A stretch of 64,000 nt of DNA from Janthinobacterium sp. TND4EL3 (GTDB lineage Bacteria > Pseudomonadota > Gammaproteobacteria > Burkholderiales > Burkholderiaceae_D): positions 186,001 to 250,000 of the forward strand of contig NZ_FTMV01000003.1 in assembly GCF_900156175.1 (NCBI RefSeq), in the 5' to 3' direction. The notes beneath the pieces are model-generated. The model was not told where the DNA came from. It saw nothing but the letters and a program-made list of their open reading frames with translations, and did no database searches. The translations under genes were made by a program, and so were the position numbers. Shown here piece by piece: positions 28,253 to 36,048 of this stretch (its first letter is position 1; the number at the start of each line of letters is the position of its first letter).

Positions 28253-28268
28253 CTGTCTATATGAACAG
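28253..28268 (-). promoter_or_regulatory. SOS box 1 of lexA
   Basis: CTGTCTATATGAACAG fits CTGT-N8-ACAG exactly and lies 25 bp before the lexA start. Confidence 0.88.
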
Positions 28269-28269
28269 T

Positions 28270-28285
28270 CTGTATTTTTGTACAG
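28270..28285 (-). promoter_or_regulatory. SOS box 2 of lexA
   Basis: CTGTATTTTTGTACAG fits CTGT-N8-ACAG exactly. It is one base from box 1 (17 bp centre to centre), so two LexA dimers could bind side by side. Confidence 0.88.
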
Positions 28286-28392
28286 TATCGCGCACTATGC
28301 AAGCAGATTTCGGGCTTTTTCGGCGATTTTGAAAGAAAATCTGCTGTCGGGGCAAGAAAGGCAGGCGTTGGTGGGCGCGGCGCAAGCAATCA

Positions 28393-28421
28393 TTGAATAG
28401 TTCGCAAAAGGCGGTTATAAT
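28393..28421 (+). promoter_or_regulatory. Sigma-70 promoter of the rpsF operon
   Basis: TTGAAT (28393-28398), a 17-bp spacer and TATAAT (28416-28421). It predicts a leader of about 65 bases before rpsF. Confidence 0.75.
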
Positions 28422-28493
28422 CTTCGGCTGACCTTCCCACACCCGTCTTGACGCCGGGGTGGGCGATTATCAATCCGACCTGAAGGAGTTTGC

Positions 28494-28880
28494 ATGCGTC
28501 ATTATGAAATAGTCTTTATCGTCCATCCGGACCAAAGCGAGCAAGTGCCCGCGATGATCGAACGCTACAAAGCCAGCGTAACCACCCGCGGCGGTTCGGT
28601 TCACCGCGTGGAAGATTGGGGCCGCCGTCAAATGGCTTACTCGATCCAAAAGCTGCCTAAAGCACACTACATCTGCCTGAACATCGAATGCGACAACGAG
28701 ACCCTGGTCGAGTTGGAAACAGCATTCAAATTCAATGATGCCGTGTTGCGTCACCTGACCGTTAAAATGAAGAAAGCTGAAACAGCTCCTTCGCCGATGA
28801 TGAAATCGGTACAACGCGAAGACGCGGCCAAAAGCCACCGCACCGAAGCACCAGCAGCCGCTCCAGCCGCAGCCGCTTAA
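28494..28880 (+). CDS. rpsF: 30S ribosomal protein S6
   Basis: A 128-residue ribosomal protein starting [21 protein letters not shown], with the [17 protein letters not shown] segment that contacts S18 and 16S rRNA. The Ala/Pro-rich C-terminal tail is the usual variable part. AAGGAG lies upstream of the start. It leads the operon rpsF-priB-rpsR-rplI, in which S6, the replication-restart protein PriB and S18 are made together. Confidence 0.97.
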   Translation: MRHYEIVFIVHPDQSEQVPAMIERYKASVTTRGGSVHRVEDWGRRQMAYSIQKLPKAHYICLNIECDNETLVELETAFKFNDAVLRHLTVKMKKAETAPSPMMKSVQREDAAKSHRTEAPAAAPAAAA

Positions 28881-28900
28881 TTGTTGACCAGGATCGTGCG

Positions 28901-29200
28901 CTGAACCAGCTACAAGTCACCGCCATCATTGCCGAGCGCGAAATATTGCGCTATACCCCGGCAGGGCTGCCGATTGTGAATGCAGTATTGCAACACAGTT
29001 CGCAGCAGATGGAAGCAGGGATTGCCCGTTTGACCGAGTTTGATGTTGCCGCGCTAGCCGCTGGCGAAATCTCAGGCCGGTTCAGTCAGGCAAGCTTGGG
29101 CGGGGTCTATCAGTTCACGGGTTTCCTGGCCAGGAAGAGCCGCAACAGCAAGAGTTTGGTGTTTCACATCATTGATTTTAGTGCAGTCAATTCTGACTAG
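28901..29200 (+). CDS. priB: Primosomal replication protein N (PriB), apparent CTG start
   Basis: A 99-residue OB-fold single-strand DNA-binding protein of replication restart. The body QLQVTAIIAEREILRYTPAG and the ending FTGFLARKSRNSKSLVFHI match PriB, and the gene sits between rpsF and rpsR as usual. No ATG, GTG or TTG lies in frame at the expected start. The best start is CTG at 28901 (reads LNQLQ, initiated as Met), with AGGA seven bases upstream. An in-frame TTG at 28946 would remove 15 conserved residues. The unusual start could limit PriB output relative to the ribosomal proteins. Confidence 0.88.
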   Translation: MNQLQVTAIIAEREILRYTPAGLPIVNAVLQHSSQQMEAGIARLTEFDVAALAAGEISGRFSQASLGGVYQFTGFLARKSRNSKSLVFHIIDFSAVNSD

Positions 29201-29225
29201 CGCATTTTAGATACAGGAGCCTGAC

Positions 29226-29516
29226 ATGGCATTCGGTAAAAAGTTCGACAAAAATAAGCTCAAGCTTAAAGAAAAACGCAAACAGCAAAACCCTTTGTTC
29301 AAACGTAAGAAGTTCTGCCGCTTCACGGCAGCTCACGTTGAGCAAGTCGACTACAAAGACGTCGACACGCTGAAAGACTTCGTCCAGGAAAACGGCAAGA
29401 TCATGCCAGCACGCCTGACCGGTACCAAAGCGCACTACCAGCGCCAAGTCGACACCGCAATCAAGCGCGCTCGCTTCCTCGCGCTGCTGCCATACACCGA
29501 TCTGCACCACGCTTAA
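29226..29516 (+). CDS. rpsR: 30S ribosomal protein S18
   Basis: A 96-residue basic protein with the S18 core [22 protein letters not shown] and the [18 protein letters not shown] ending. It pairs with S6 on the 30S platform. The start at 29226 is 25 bp after priB, with AGGAG upstream. The N-terminal Lys-rich extension is normal for beta-proteobacteria. Confidence 0.97.
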   Translation: MAFGKKFDKNKLKLKEKRKQQNPLFKRKKFCRFTAAHVEQVDYKDVDTLKDFVQENGKIMPARLTGTKAHYQRQVDTAIKRARFLALLPYTDLHHA

Positions 29517-29543
29517 TCGGTCAGATATTCCTGGAGAAGAACT

Positions 29544-29999
29544 ATGCAAATCATTCTGTTAGAAAAAGTTGTTAACGTCGGTAACCTCGGCGAAGTCGTC
29601 AAAGTCAAAGACGGTTACGCACGTAACTTCCTGATCCCACAACGCCTGGCACGTCGTGCTACGGCAACCGCTGTGGCTGAATTCGAAGTCAAGCGCGCCG
29701 AACTGGAAAAAGCTGCTGCCGCCAAACTGGCCGCATCGCAAGCCCAGGGCGAAAAACTGAGCGGCCTGACCGTTCAAGTTGCTCAAAAAGCTGGCGTCGA
29801 TGGCCGTCTGTTCGGTTCCGTCACCAACTTCGACATCGCTGAAGCGCTGACCAAGCAAGGTTTTGCTGTTGAAAAAGCACAAATCCGCATGCCTACCGGC
29901 CCGCTGAAGATCGTTGGCGAGCACAACGTTTCGGTTGCTCTGCACACCGACGTGGTCGTGGAAGTGGTGATCGCTGTCGTTCCAGACGCGAACGCGTAA
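29544..29999 (+). CDS. rplI: 50S ribosomal protein L9
   Basis: A 151-residue protein beginning [21 protein letters not shown] with the signature [14 protein letters not shown], a long connecting helix (about 42-75) and a C-terminal RNA-binding domain. L9 stabilises the L1 stalk region and limits frameshifting. It is the last gene before a strong terminator. Confidence 0.97.
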   Translation: MQIILLEKVVNVGNLGEVVKVKDGYARNFLIPQRLARRATATAVAEFEVKRAELEKAAAAKLAASQAQGEKLSGLTVQVAQKAGVDGRLFGSVTNFDIAEALTKQGFAVEKAQIRMPTGPLKIVGEHNVSVALHTDVVVEVVIAVVPDANA

Positions 30000-30040
30000 T
30001 CGTCTGCGGGCCTGGCCCGCAAGCGTTGCCGCACTATGAA

Positions 30041-30064
30041 AAGCCGGGTTCGCCCGGCTTTTTT
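30041..30064 (+). terminator. Terminator after rplI
   Basis: AAGCCGGG (30041-30048), a TTCG tetraloop, CCCGGCTT (30053-30060) and a T run. Confidence 0.92.
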
Positions 30065-30121
30065 GTGGCCTTTTTTTCGCTCATTTTCAGCCCTTTATTT
30101 TTGCCAGCACGCCGAAGCGGG

Positions 30122-30127
30122 TATAAT
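30122..30127 (+). promoter_or_regulatory. TATAAT -10 element just before dnaB
   Basis: A perfect TATAAT ends seven bases before the dnaB ATG, the spacing of a near-leaderless transcript. A TTGCCA at 30101-30106 is a possible -35 with a short 15-bp spacer. Confidence 0.5.
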
Positions 30128-30134
30128 TCGCGCC

Positions 30135-31520
30135 ATGAACGCCCCCTCTGATCCGCAACTGGATTCCCTCCGTATTCCGCCGCATTCGATCGAAGCAGAA
30201 CAATCCGTTATCGGTGGTCTGCTGCGCGACAATGCCGCCTATGACCGCATCGCCGACTTCATGCATGCGGAGGATTTCTATCGCTATGACCATCGCATCA
30301 TCTTCGAGCAAATCGTCAAGATGGTTAACGCTTCCAAGCCAGCCGATGTCATTACTGTTTTTGAAACCCTGACCCAGCTCGGCAAGGCCGAGGACGTGGG
30401 CGGACTCGCTTACCTGAACGCCATGGCGCAAAACACGCCATCGGCCGCGAACATCCGGCGCTACGCCGAGATCGTGCGCGACCGCGGCGTGCTGCGCAAG
30501 CTCATCACCGTCGCCGACGATATCTCCGGCACGGCCTTCAGCCCGCAAGGCAAGGAAGTCAAGCAGATGCTTGACGAGGCCGAGTCGAAGATTTTCGCCA
30601 TCGCCGAAGAAGGCGCGCGCGGCGCCCAGGGCTGGACCGCCATCCAGCCCCTGCTGACGCAGGTGGTCGAGCGCATCGACGAGCTGTACAGCCGCGACAA
30701 CCAGAGTGAAATCACGGGCGTGCCCACCGGTTTCATCGACCTCGACCGCATGACTTCCGGTCTGCAGCCGGGCGACCTGGTGATCGTGGCGGGACGTCCG
30801 TCGATGGGCAAGACGGCGTTTTCCGTCAACATCGGCGAAAACGTGGCCATCGACAGCGGCTTGCCCGTGGCCGTGTTCTCGATGGAGATGGGCGGCGCCC
30901 AGCTGGCCATGCGTATGCTCGGCTCCGTCGGACAGCTCGACCAGCACCGCCTGCGCACGGGCCGCCTGAACGACGAAGACTGGCCGCGCCTGACGAATGC
31001 GATCCAGAAGATGAACGACGCGCAGTTGTACATCGATGAAACGCCGGCGCTCAACTCGATCGAATTGCGCGCCCGCTCGCGCCGCCTGTCGCGCCAGTGC
31101 GGCAAGCTGGGCCTGATCATCGTCGATTACTTGCAGCTGATGTCGGCCAATACGCCGGGCGACAACCGCGCCACGGAGATTTCCGAGATTTCGCGGGGCT
31201 TGAAAGGCCTGGCGAAAGAACTCGGTTGTCCCGTGATCGCGCTGTCCCAGCTGAACCGCTCGCTGGAGCAACGCCCGAACAAACGTCCTGTCATGTCCGA
31301 CTTGCGCGAATCGGGCGCTATCGAGCAGGATGCCGACGTGATCCTGTTCATTTACCGCGACGAGGTATATAACCCCGACTCGCCAGACAAGGGAACGGCC
31401 GAAATCATCATCGGTAAACAACGTAACGGCCCAATCGGCAGCATCCGCCTCACCTTCATGGGGCAGTACACCAAATTTGGCAATTACAGTGGTGGCCTGG
31501 CGCTTTACCAAGGCGACTAA
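30135..31520 (+). CDS. dnaB: Replicative DNA helicase DnaB
   Basis: A 461-residue hexameric 5'-3' helicase of the replication fork. The N-terminal DnaG-interacting domain begins PPHSIEAEQSVIGGLL. The RecA-like motor has Walker A GRPSMGKTAF, Walker B LIIVDYLQLM, and the DnaB motifs LSQLNRSLEQR and SDLRESGAIEQDAD. The ATG at 30135 is chosen: an upstream in-frame start would place the -10 element inside the gene. No intein is present. Confidence 0.97.
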   Translation: MNAPSDPQLDSLRIPPHSIEAEQSVIGGLLRDNAAYDRIADFMHAEDFYRYDHRIIFEQIVKMVNASKPADVITVFETLTQLGKAEDVGGLAYLNAMAQNTPSAANIRRYAEIVRDRGVLRKLITVADDISGTAFSPQGKEVKQMLDEAESKIFAIAEEGARGAQGWTAIQPLLTQVVERIDELYSRDNQSEITGVPTGFIDLDRMTSGLQPGDLVIVAGRPSMGKTAFSVNIGENVAIDSGLPVAVFSMEMGGAQLAMRMLGSVGQLDQHRLRTGRLNDEDWPRLTNAIQKMNDAQLYIDETPALNSIELRARSRRLSRQCGKLGLIIVDYLQLMSANTPGDNRATEISEISRGLKGLAKELGCPVIALSQLNRSLEQRPNKRPVMSDLRESGAIEQDADVILFIYRDEVYNPDSPDKGTAEIIIGKQRNGPIGSIRLTFMGQYTKFGNYSGGLALYQGD

Positions 31521-31547
31521 GACTCAGCAGCACTGGCAATTCCATTG

Positions 31548-31573
31548 GCCGCCCCCTCATACGGGGCGGCTTT
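31548..31573 (+). terminator. Terminator after dnaB
   Basis: GCCGCCCC (31548-31555) and GGGGCGGC (31563-31570) form a stem followed by a short TTTCT tract, 27 bp after the dnaB stop. Confidence 0.7.
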
Positions 31574-31614
31574 CTGTAGTAAATAACACGACTCAATGCT
31601 TAACGGAGAATGAC

Positions 31615-32241
31615 ATGTTTGGACGCTTGATGCCCACTGAGGGCAAGTTTTTTGAATTGTTTAACCAGCACGCGGAACTGTGCGTCAAGGGCGCGAAAGA
31701 GATGCTCGGCCTGATGACCAATTTCGACGACCTGGAAAACCGCGTGCACGCGATCGAAAGCATCGAGAAACAGGCGGACAAAGTCACCTACGCCACCGTG
31801 GAAATGCTGCACAAGACCTTCATCACGCCGATCGACCGCGATGACATCCATCAGCTGATCACGCGCCAGGACGACATCCTCGACCTGCTGGAAGATGCGG
31901 CGCAAACCGTCTCGCTGTACGACCTGAAAGCCGTCACGCCGGAAGCCAAGCGCCTGGCTGAACTGGTGCTGGCCTGTACCGAAAAAGTGCGCGACGCCGT
32001 CGCCATGCTGCACAACATGGACAACTCGCGCAAGATCGTCGCCATCTGCGAAGAGATCGACCGCCTGGAATCGGATGCCGACCACGTGATGCGCGCCGCC
32101 ATGTCCAAGCTGTTCCGCGACGAACCGGACGTGCGCAACCTGATCAAGCTCAAAGCGATCTACGAAATTCTGGAAACCGTGACCGACCGTTGCGAAGACG
32201 TGTCCAATATTATCGAAGGCATCATCGTCGAAAACGCGTAA
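31615..32241 (+). CDS. DUF47 family protein (PhoU-like Pit accessory protein)
   Basis: A 208-residue all-helical protein with PhoU-like heptads, for example ENRVHAIESIEKQADKVTY and VAICEEIDRLESDADHVM, which carry metal-binding E/D clusters. DUF47 proteins almost always precede a Pit phosphate transporter and are thought to modulate it. Here the Pit gene begins 42 bp downstream. The ATG at 31615 follows a CGGAG ribosome site. Confidence 0.9.
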   Translation: MFGRLMPTEGKFFELFNQHAELCVKGAKEMLGLMTNFDDLENRVHAIESIEKQADKVTYATVEMLHKTFITPIDRDDIHQLITRQDDILDLLEDAAQTVSLYDLKAVTPEAKRLAELVLACTEKVRDAVAMLHNMDNSRKIVAICEEIDRLESDADHVMRAAMSKLFRDEPDVRNLIKLKAIYEILETVTDRCEDVSNIIEGIIVENA

Positions 32242-32283
32242 GCGTTGGGCCTGTCCTGAACCAGAATCAGAAAAGAAACTATA

Positions 32284-33294
32284 ATGACCATACAAATCAG
32301 CATCTACGTGCTAGGCCTGTTGATCGTCCTGGCGCTGCTGTTTGACTTCATGAACGGCTTCCACGATGCCGCCAACGCGATTGCCACGGTGGTCTCGACG
32401 GGCGTCTTGAAACCGCAGACCGCGGTTGCCATGGCCGCCACGTTCAACTTCGTCGCCATCTTCGTGTTCCACCAGCTGACCGTGGCCGCCACGGTGGGCA
32501 AGGGCACCATCGACCCGGCCGTGATCGACCAGTACGTGATCTTCGGCGCGCTGATGGGCGCCATCTTCTGGAATTTGTTTACCTGGTACTACGGCATTCC
32601 GTCGTCGTCCTCGCACGCCCTGATCGGCGGCCTGGTGGGCGCCGCCGTCGCCAAGTCGGGCACGGGCGCGCTGGTCGCGGCCGGCCTGTGGAAAACCGTG
32701 GCCTTCATCGTCATCGCTCCCGTGCTGGGCTTCGTGTTCGGCTCCATCATGATGCTGCTCGTGTCGTGGATTTTTGTCCGTTCGACGCCGCGCAAGGTCG
32801 ACAAGTGGTTCCGCCGCCTGCAACTGGTATCGGCGGCCGCCTACAGCCTGGGCCACGGCGGCAACGATGCGCAAAAAACCATCGGCATCATCTGGATGCT
32901 GCTGATTGCCGCAGGTTACTCCAGCGCGGCCGATGCCATGCCGCCGATGTGGGTCATCATCTCATGCTACACGGCCATCAGCTTCGGCACCCTGTTCGGC
33001 GGCTGGCGCATCGTCAAGACCATGGGCCAGAAGATCACCAAGTTGAAACCGGTCGGCGGCTTCTGCGCCGAAACGGGCGGCGCGATCACCCTGTTCGTCT
33101 CGACGGCGCTGGGCATTCCCGTGTCGACCACGCACACCATCACGGGCGCCATCGTCGGCGTCGGCTCGTCGCAGAAGATGTCGGCCGTGCGCTGGGGCGT
33201 GGCGGGCAATATCGTCTGGGCCTGGATCTTCACGATTCCCGCATCGGCCTTCGTCGCGGCGGTTGCCTGGTGGATTGGCCACCATATAATGTAA
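32284..33294 (+). CDS. pit: Inorganic phosphate transporter, PiT family
   Basis: A 336-residue multi-pass inner-membrane protein with about ten hydrophobic segments. It has the duplicated PiT signature: FDFMNGFHDAANAIATVVSTG near the N-terminus and the second copy LGHGGNDAQKTIGI in the middle, plus PVSTTHTITGAIVGVG. PiT carriers import metal-phosphate complexes with protons. It is downstream of the DUF47 gene and ends at a strong hairpin. Confidence 0.93.
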   Translation: MTIQISIYVLGLLIVLALLFDFMNGFHDAANAIATVVSTGVLKPQTAVAMAATFNFVAIFVFHQLTVAATVGKGTIDPAVIDQYVIFGALMGAIFWNLFTWYYGIPSSSSHALIGGLVGAAVAKSGTGALVAAGLWKTVAFIVIAPVLGFVFGSIMMLLVSWIFVRSTPRKVDKWFRRLQLVSAAAYSLGHGGNDAQKTIGIIWMLLIAAGYSSAADAMPPMWVIISCYTAISFGTLFGGWRIVKTMGQKITKLKPVGGFCAETGGAITLFVSTALGIPVSTTHTITGAIVGVGSSQKMSAVRWGVAGNIVWAWIFTIPASAFVAAVAWWIGHHIM

Positions 33295-33312
33295 TGGATA
33301 GCCAACGTCAGT

Positions 33313-33340
33313 AAAAAGGGAGCCTTGCGGCTCCCTTTTT
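33313..33340. terminator. Bidirectional terminator between pit and the metallo-hydrolase gene
   Basis: A perfect 12-bp stem (33313-33324 with 33329-33340) and TTGC loop, with flanking A and T runs. It touches the stop codon of the convergent minus-strand gene. Confidence 0.92.
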
Positions 33341-34236
33341 TATGCGCCGGCCAGTTCCACCGTCAGCCCCTCGCAGGCGAGGAACACCTGCAGGCCGGCC
33401 AGGCGGCTCGCATAGCGGCCCATCACGTCGGCAAACACGGCTTCGAGCTGCTCGTCGCTGCGGGTCGGTTCGTGGTGGGTGCAGTACAGGCGCCGCGCGC
33501 CGCAGCGCAGGGCCAGGTCGAAGGCGGCGTCGAAGGTGCCGTGGCCCCAGCCCTGCTTGCCCGGGTATTCCTCGCGCGTGTACGAGCAATCCATGATCAG
33601 CGCATCGACGCCGGCGACCAGCGCATCGATGCCGGCCTGGCGCTGCGCATTGCGCGCCGCGCAGTCCGCGTGCTCGGTGTGGCCGGGCGGATGCAGGTTG
33701 TAGAACGGTTCATGGTCGCCGCTGAAAAACAGCGAGGCGCCGCCGCAGTCGATGCGGTAGCCGAGGTTGACGACCGGATGGTTCATTTCCGCGCCGCGCA
33801 CGCGCGCGCCGCCCACGTCGACGGTGTCGCCCGGCGCCAGGGTGCGGTACTCGATGCTGGCCGCCATGGCCGCTTCGCTGACGGGAAAATAACTGCCTTG
33901 CAGCTGCACCGCCATCACGTGCTCGATGCCGCGCCCGCTGATGGCGTCCAGGGCGCCATGTAGGCGCATGCGGTTGCCAGCCACGAACAGGGGCGAGAAC
34001 ATGGGCAAGCCGTGGATGTGGTCCCAGTGGCTGTGCGTGATGAAGACGTGCGCGTCGACGGGCTGGCCCGGCGGCAGCTGCTGCGCCAGGGAAAAGATGC
34101 CGCTGCCCGCATCGAGAATGATCAGGCTGTCATCGTCGGTGCGCACTTCGATGCACGTGGTGTTGCCGCCATAGCGGGCCGTGCGCGGTCCGGGGGAGGG
34201 GATGGAGCCGCGTACGCCCCTGAACGTGAATTTCAT
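33340..34236 (-). CDS. MBL-fold metallo-hydrolase (class II phosphodiesterase-like)
   Basis: A 298-residue metallo-beta-lactamase-fold protein. It starts TFRGVRGSIPSPGPRTARYGG, followed by NTTCIEV and LDAGSGI, and has the zinc motif THSHWDHIHG (HxHxDH), a distal SGDHEP and a late CTHHEP. This family resembles RNase Z and class II cyclic nucleotide phosphodiesterases. No signal peptide is present. It is divergent from an HD-GYP/adenylate-cyclase pair, so hydrolysis of a cyclic nucleotide would make sense, but this is inference; other phosphoester substrates are possible. Confidence 0.8.
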   Translation of the reverse strand: MKFTFRGVRGSIPSPGPRTARYGGNTTCIEVRTDDDSLIILDAGSGIFSLAQQLPPGQPVDAHVFITHSHWDHIHGLPMFSPLFVAGNRMRLHGALDAISGRGIEHVMAVQLQGSYFPVSEAAMAASIEYRTLAPGDTVDVGGARVRGAEMNHPVVNLGYRIDCGGASLFFSGDHEPFYNLHPPGHTEHADCAARNAQRQAGIDALVAGVDALIMDCSYTREEYPGKQGWGHGTFDAAFDLALRCGARRLYCTHHEPTRSDEQLEAVFADVMGRYASRLAGLQVFLACEGLTVELAGA

Positions 34237-34425
34237 TCAGTGCCTTGTTACAGTGTAATTATTGTTGATTCTATTCTAATTAATGAGATTAGCGGCAACA
34301 TTTGTCTGTGTTGCAATACGGCAAGTTATTTCATTCTGTTGTGACTAAGTAATGTACAGTGCGGCGGACGGCCGTTACACTGGCGCTTGCCGACTTCCCC
34401 ACTTCCTTACCTGATCGTTGCCAAC
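34237..34425. promoter_or_regulatory. AT-rich divergent control region
   Basis: This 189-bp region between divergent genes is clearly AT-richer than its surroundings. It contains GCAACA-N8-TGTTGC (34295-34314), a perfect 6-bp dyad of operator type, and TTACA-G-TGTAA near 34249. No known operator consensus is matched. Confidence 0.5.
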
Positions 34426-36048
34426 ATGCCTCAGCTGCATCCTGAGAAAATCGCCCACAGACTGGAGCAATTGACCGAGCTTAGTGTCGCGCTCGGCCAT
34501 GGACAGGGGGGGCAGGGCCGCGATCTGGGACCGTTGTTGCAGCGCATCGTTTTGCTGGCAAAGAGCATGAGCGGCGCCGATGGCGCCACGCTGTACCGGC
34601 CGGCTGCGGACGGCCGCCAGCTCGATTTTCACATCAGTGTCAACGATAGCCTGGGCATCGTCCAAGGGGCGGACGTCGGCTTGCCCGGCGTGCCCCTGTT
34701 TGACGCCGCCGGCCAGGCCAACCTGGCATCGGTGGCCGCGTATGCCGCCAACCTGCGCCGCTGCGTGAATGTCGCCGACGTGTATCGCGACGAAGCCTTC
34801 AATTTTTCCGGCATGCGCGATTTCGACCGCCACCACGGCTACCACACGCAATCGATCCTGACGGTGCCCATGAGCGATCACGAGGGAGACTTGATCGGCG
34901 TGCTGCAGCTGATCAATGCCAAGGATGGCGAGACTGGCCAGGTGCGCGCCTTTTCGCCGACCGACCAGCGTTTTATCGAAGCCCTGGCGGCGCAGGCGGG
35001 GGTGGCGCTGACCAATCAATTGCTGATTTCACAACTGGAAGAGTTGCTCGAATCGCTAGTCACCCTGATCAATATCGGCATCGATGAAAAGTCGCCGTAC
35101 ACGGGGCGCCATTGCCAGTTTGTGCCCGAGCTGACGATGCTGCTGGCCGACGCCGCGCATGCAACTGAAAGCGGGCCGCTGGCCGATTTCCGGCTCAGCG
35201 AGAACGAGCGCAAGCAGCTGTGGCTGGCCGGACTGCTGCACGACTGCGGCAAGATCACCACGCCCGTGCACGTGGTCGACAAGGCCACCAAGCTGGAAAC
35301 CATTTTTGATCGCATCGCTCTGATCGACACGCGCTACGAAGTGCTGCTGCGCGACGCCGAGATCGCGGCCCTGCGCCAGCAGGCGGCGCAGCCGCGGCAA
35401 AAAGACGCCATCGCCCGCGCGCTGGAGCTGGAACAGGCCGCGCTGCGCGAGGAGCGCGACTTCATCCGCAGGGTTAACATCGGCGGCGAGAGCATGGCGC
35501 CAGCCGACCAGGAAAGAGTGCGGCAGATTGCCCGCCGCCGCTGGCGCGCGGCCGACGGCGAATTGAGCGATTTCCTGGACGCCGACGAGATGGAAAACCT
35601 GACCATCCGCGCCGGCACCCTGACGGCGGCCGAGCGGGCCATTGTCAACAACCATATCAGTGTGTCGATCCGCATGCTCGAAGCGCTGCCGTGGCCCAAG
35701 CACCTGAGCAAGGTGCCCGAGTACGCGGGCGGCCACCATGAGCGCATGGACGGCAAGGGCTATCCGCGGGGGCTGACGAAGGAGCAGATGTCGGTGCCGG
35801 CGCGGCTGATGGCGATCGCCGATATTTTCGAGGCGCTGACGGCGCGCGACCGGCCATATAAAAAGGGCAAGTCGCTGTCCGAATCCTTGCGCATTCTGGG
35901 CAATTTCAGCCTGAACGGGCATATCGACCCGGAACTGTTTGACGTTTTCATCCGCAGCAAGGTGTACCTGACCTTCGCTGAAAAACATCTGCATCCGAGC
36001 CAGATCGATGCCGTCGACGAGGCGGCCATTCCGGGCTATACCCCTTGA
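34426..36048 (+). CDS. GAF and HD-GYP domain protein, probable cyclic-di-GMP phosphodiesterase
   Basis: A 540-residue soluble signalling protein. A GAF sensor domain spans about 20-200. The HD-GYP domain follows, with the HD pair in LLHDCGKITTP (His272, Asp273) and HHERMDGKGYPRGL (437-450) matching HHExxDGxGYP. HD-GYP enzymes degrade c-di-GMP. About 160 residues separate HD from HHE, more than usual, and include a charged helical insert (about 300-375). The ATG at 34426 is chosen; an in-frame TTG 13 codons upstream is less likely. Its TGA overlaps the TTG start of the next gene, so the two are coupled. Confidence 0.88.
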   Translation: MPQLHPEKIAHRLEQLTELSVALGHGQGGQGRDLGPLLQRIVLLAKSMSGADGATLYRPAADGRQLDFHISVNDSLGIVQGADVGLPGVPLFDAAGQANLASVAAYAANLRRCVNVADVYRDEAFNFSGMRDFDRHHGYHTQSILTVPMSDHEGDLIGVLQLINAKDGETGQVRAFSPTDQRFIEALAAQAGVALTNQLLISQLEELLESLVTLINIGIDEKSPYTGRHCQFVPELTMLLADAAHATESGPLADFRLSENERKQLWLAGLLHDCGKITTPVHVVDKATKLETIFDRIALIDTRYEVLLRDAEIAALRQQAAQPRQKDAIARALELEQAALREERDFIRRVNIGGESMAPADQERVRQIARRRWRAADGELSDFLDADEMENLTIRAGTLTAAERAIVNNHISVSIRMLEALPWPKHLSKVPEYAGGHHERMDGKGYPRGLTKEQMSVPARLMAIADIFEALTARDRPYKKGKSLSESLRILGNFSLNGHIDPELFDVFIRSKVYLTFAEKHLHPSQIDAVDEAAIPGYTP

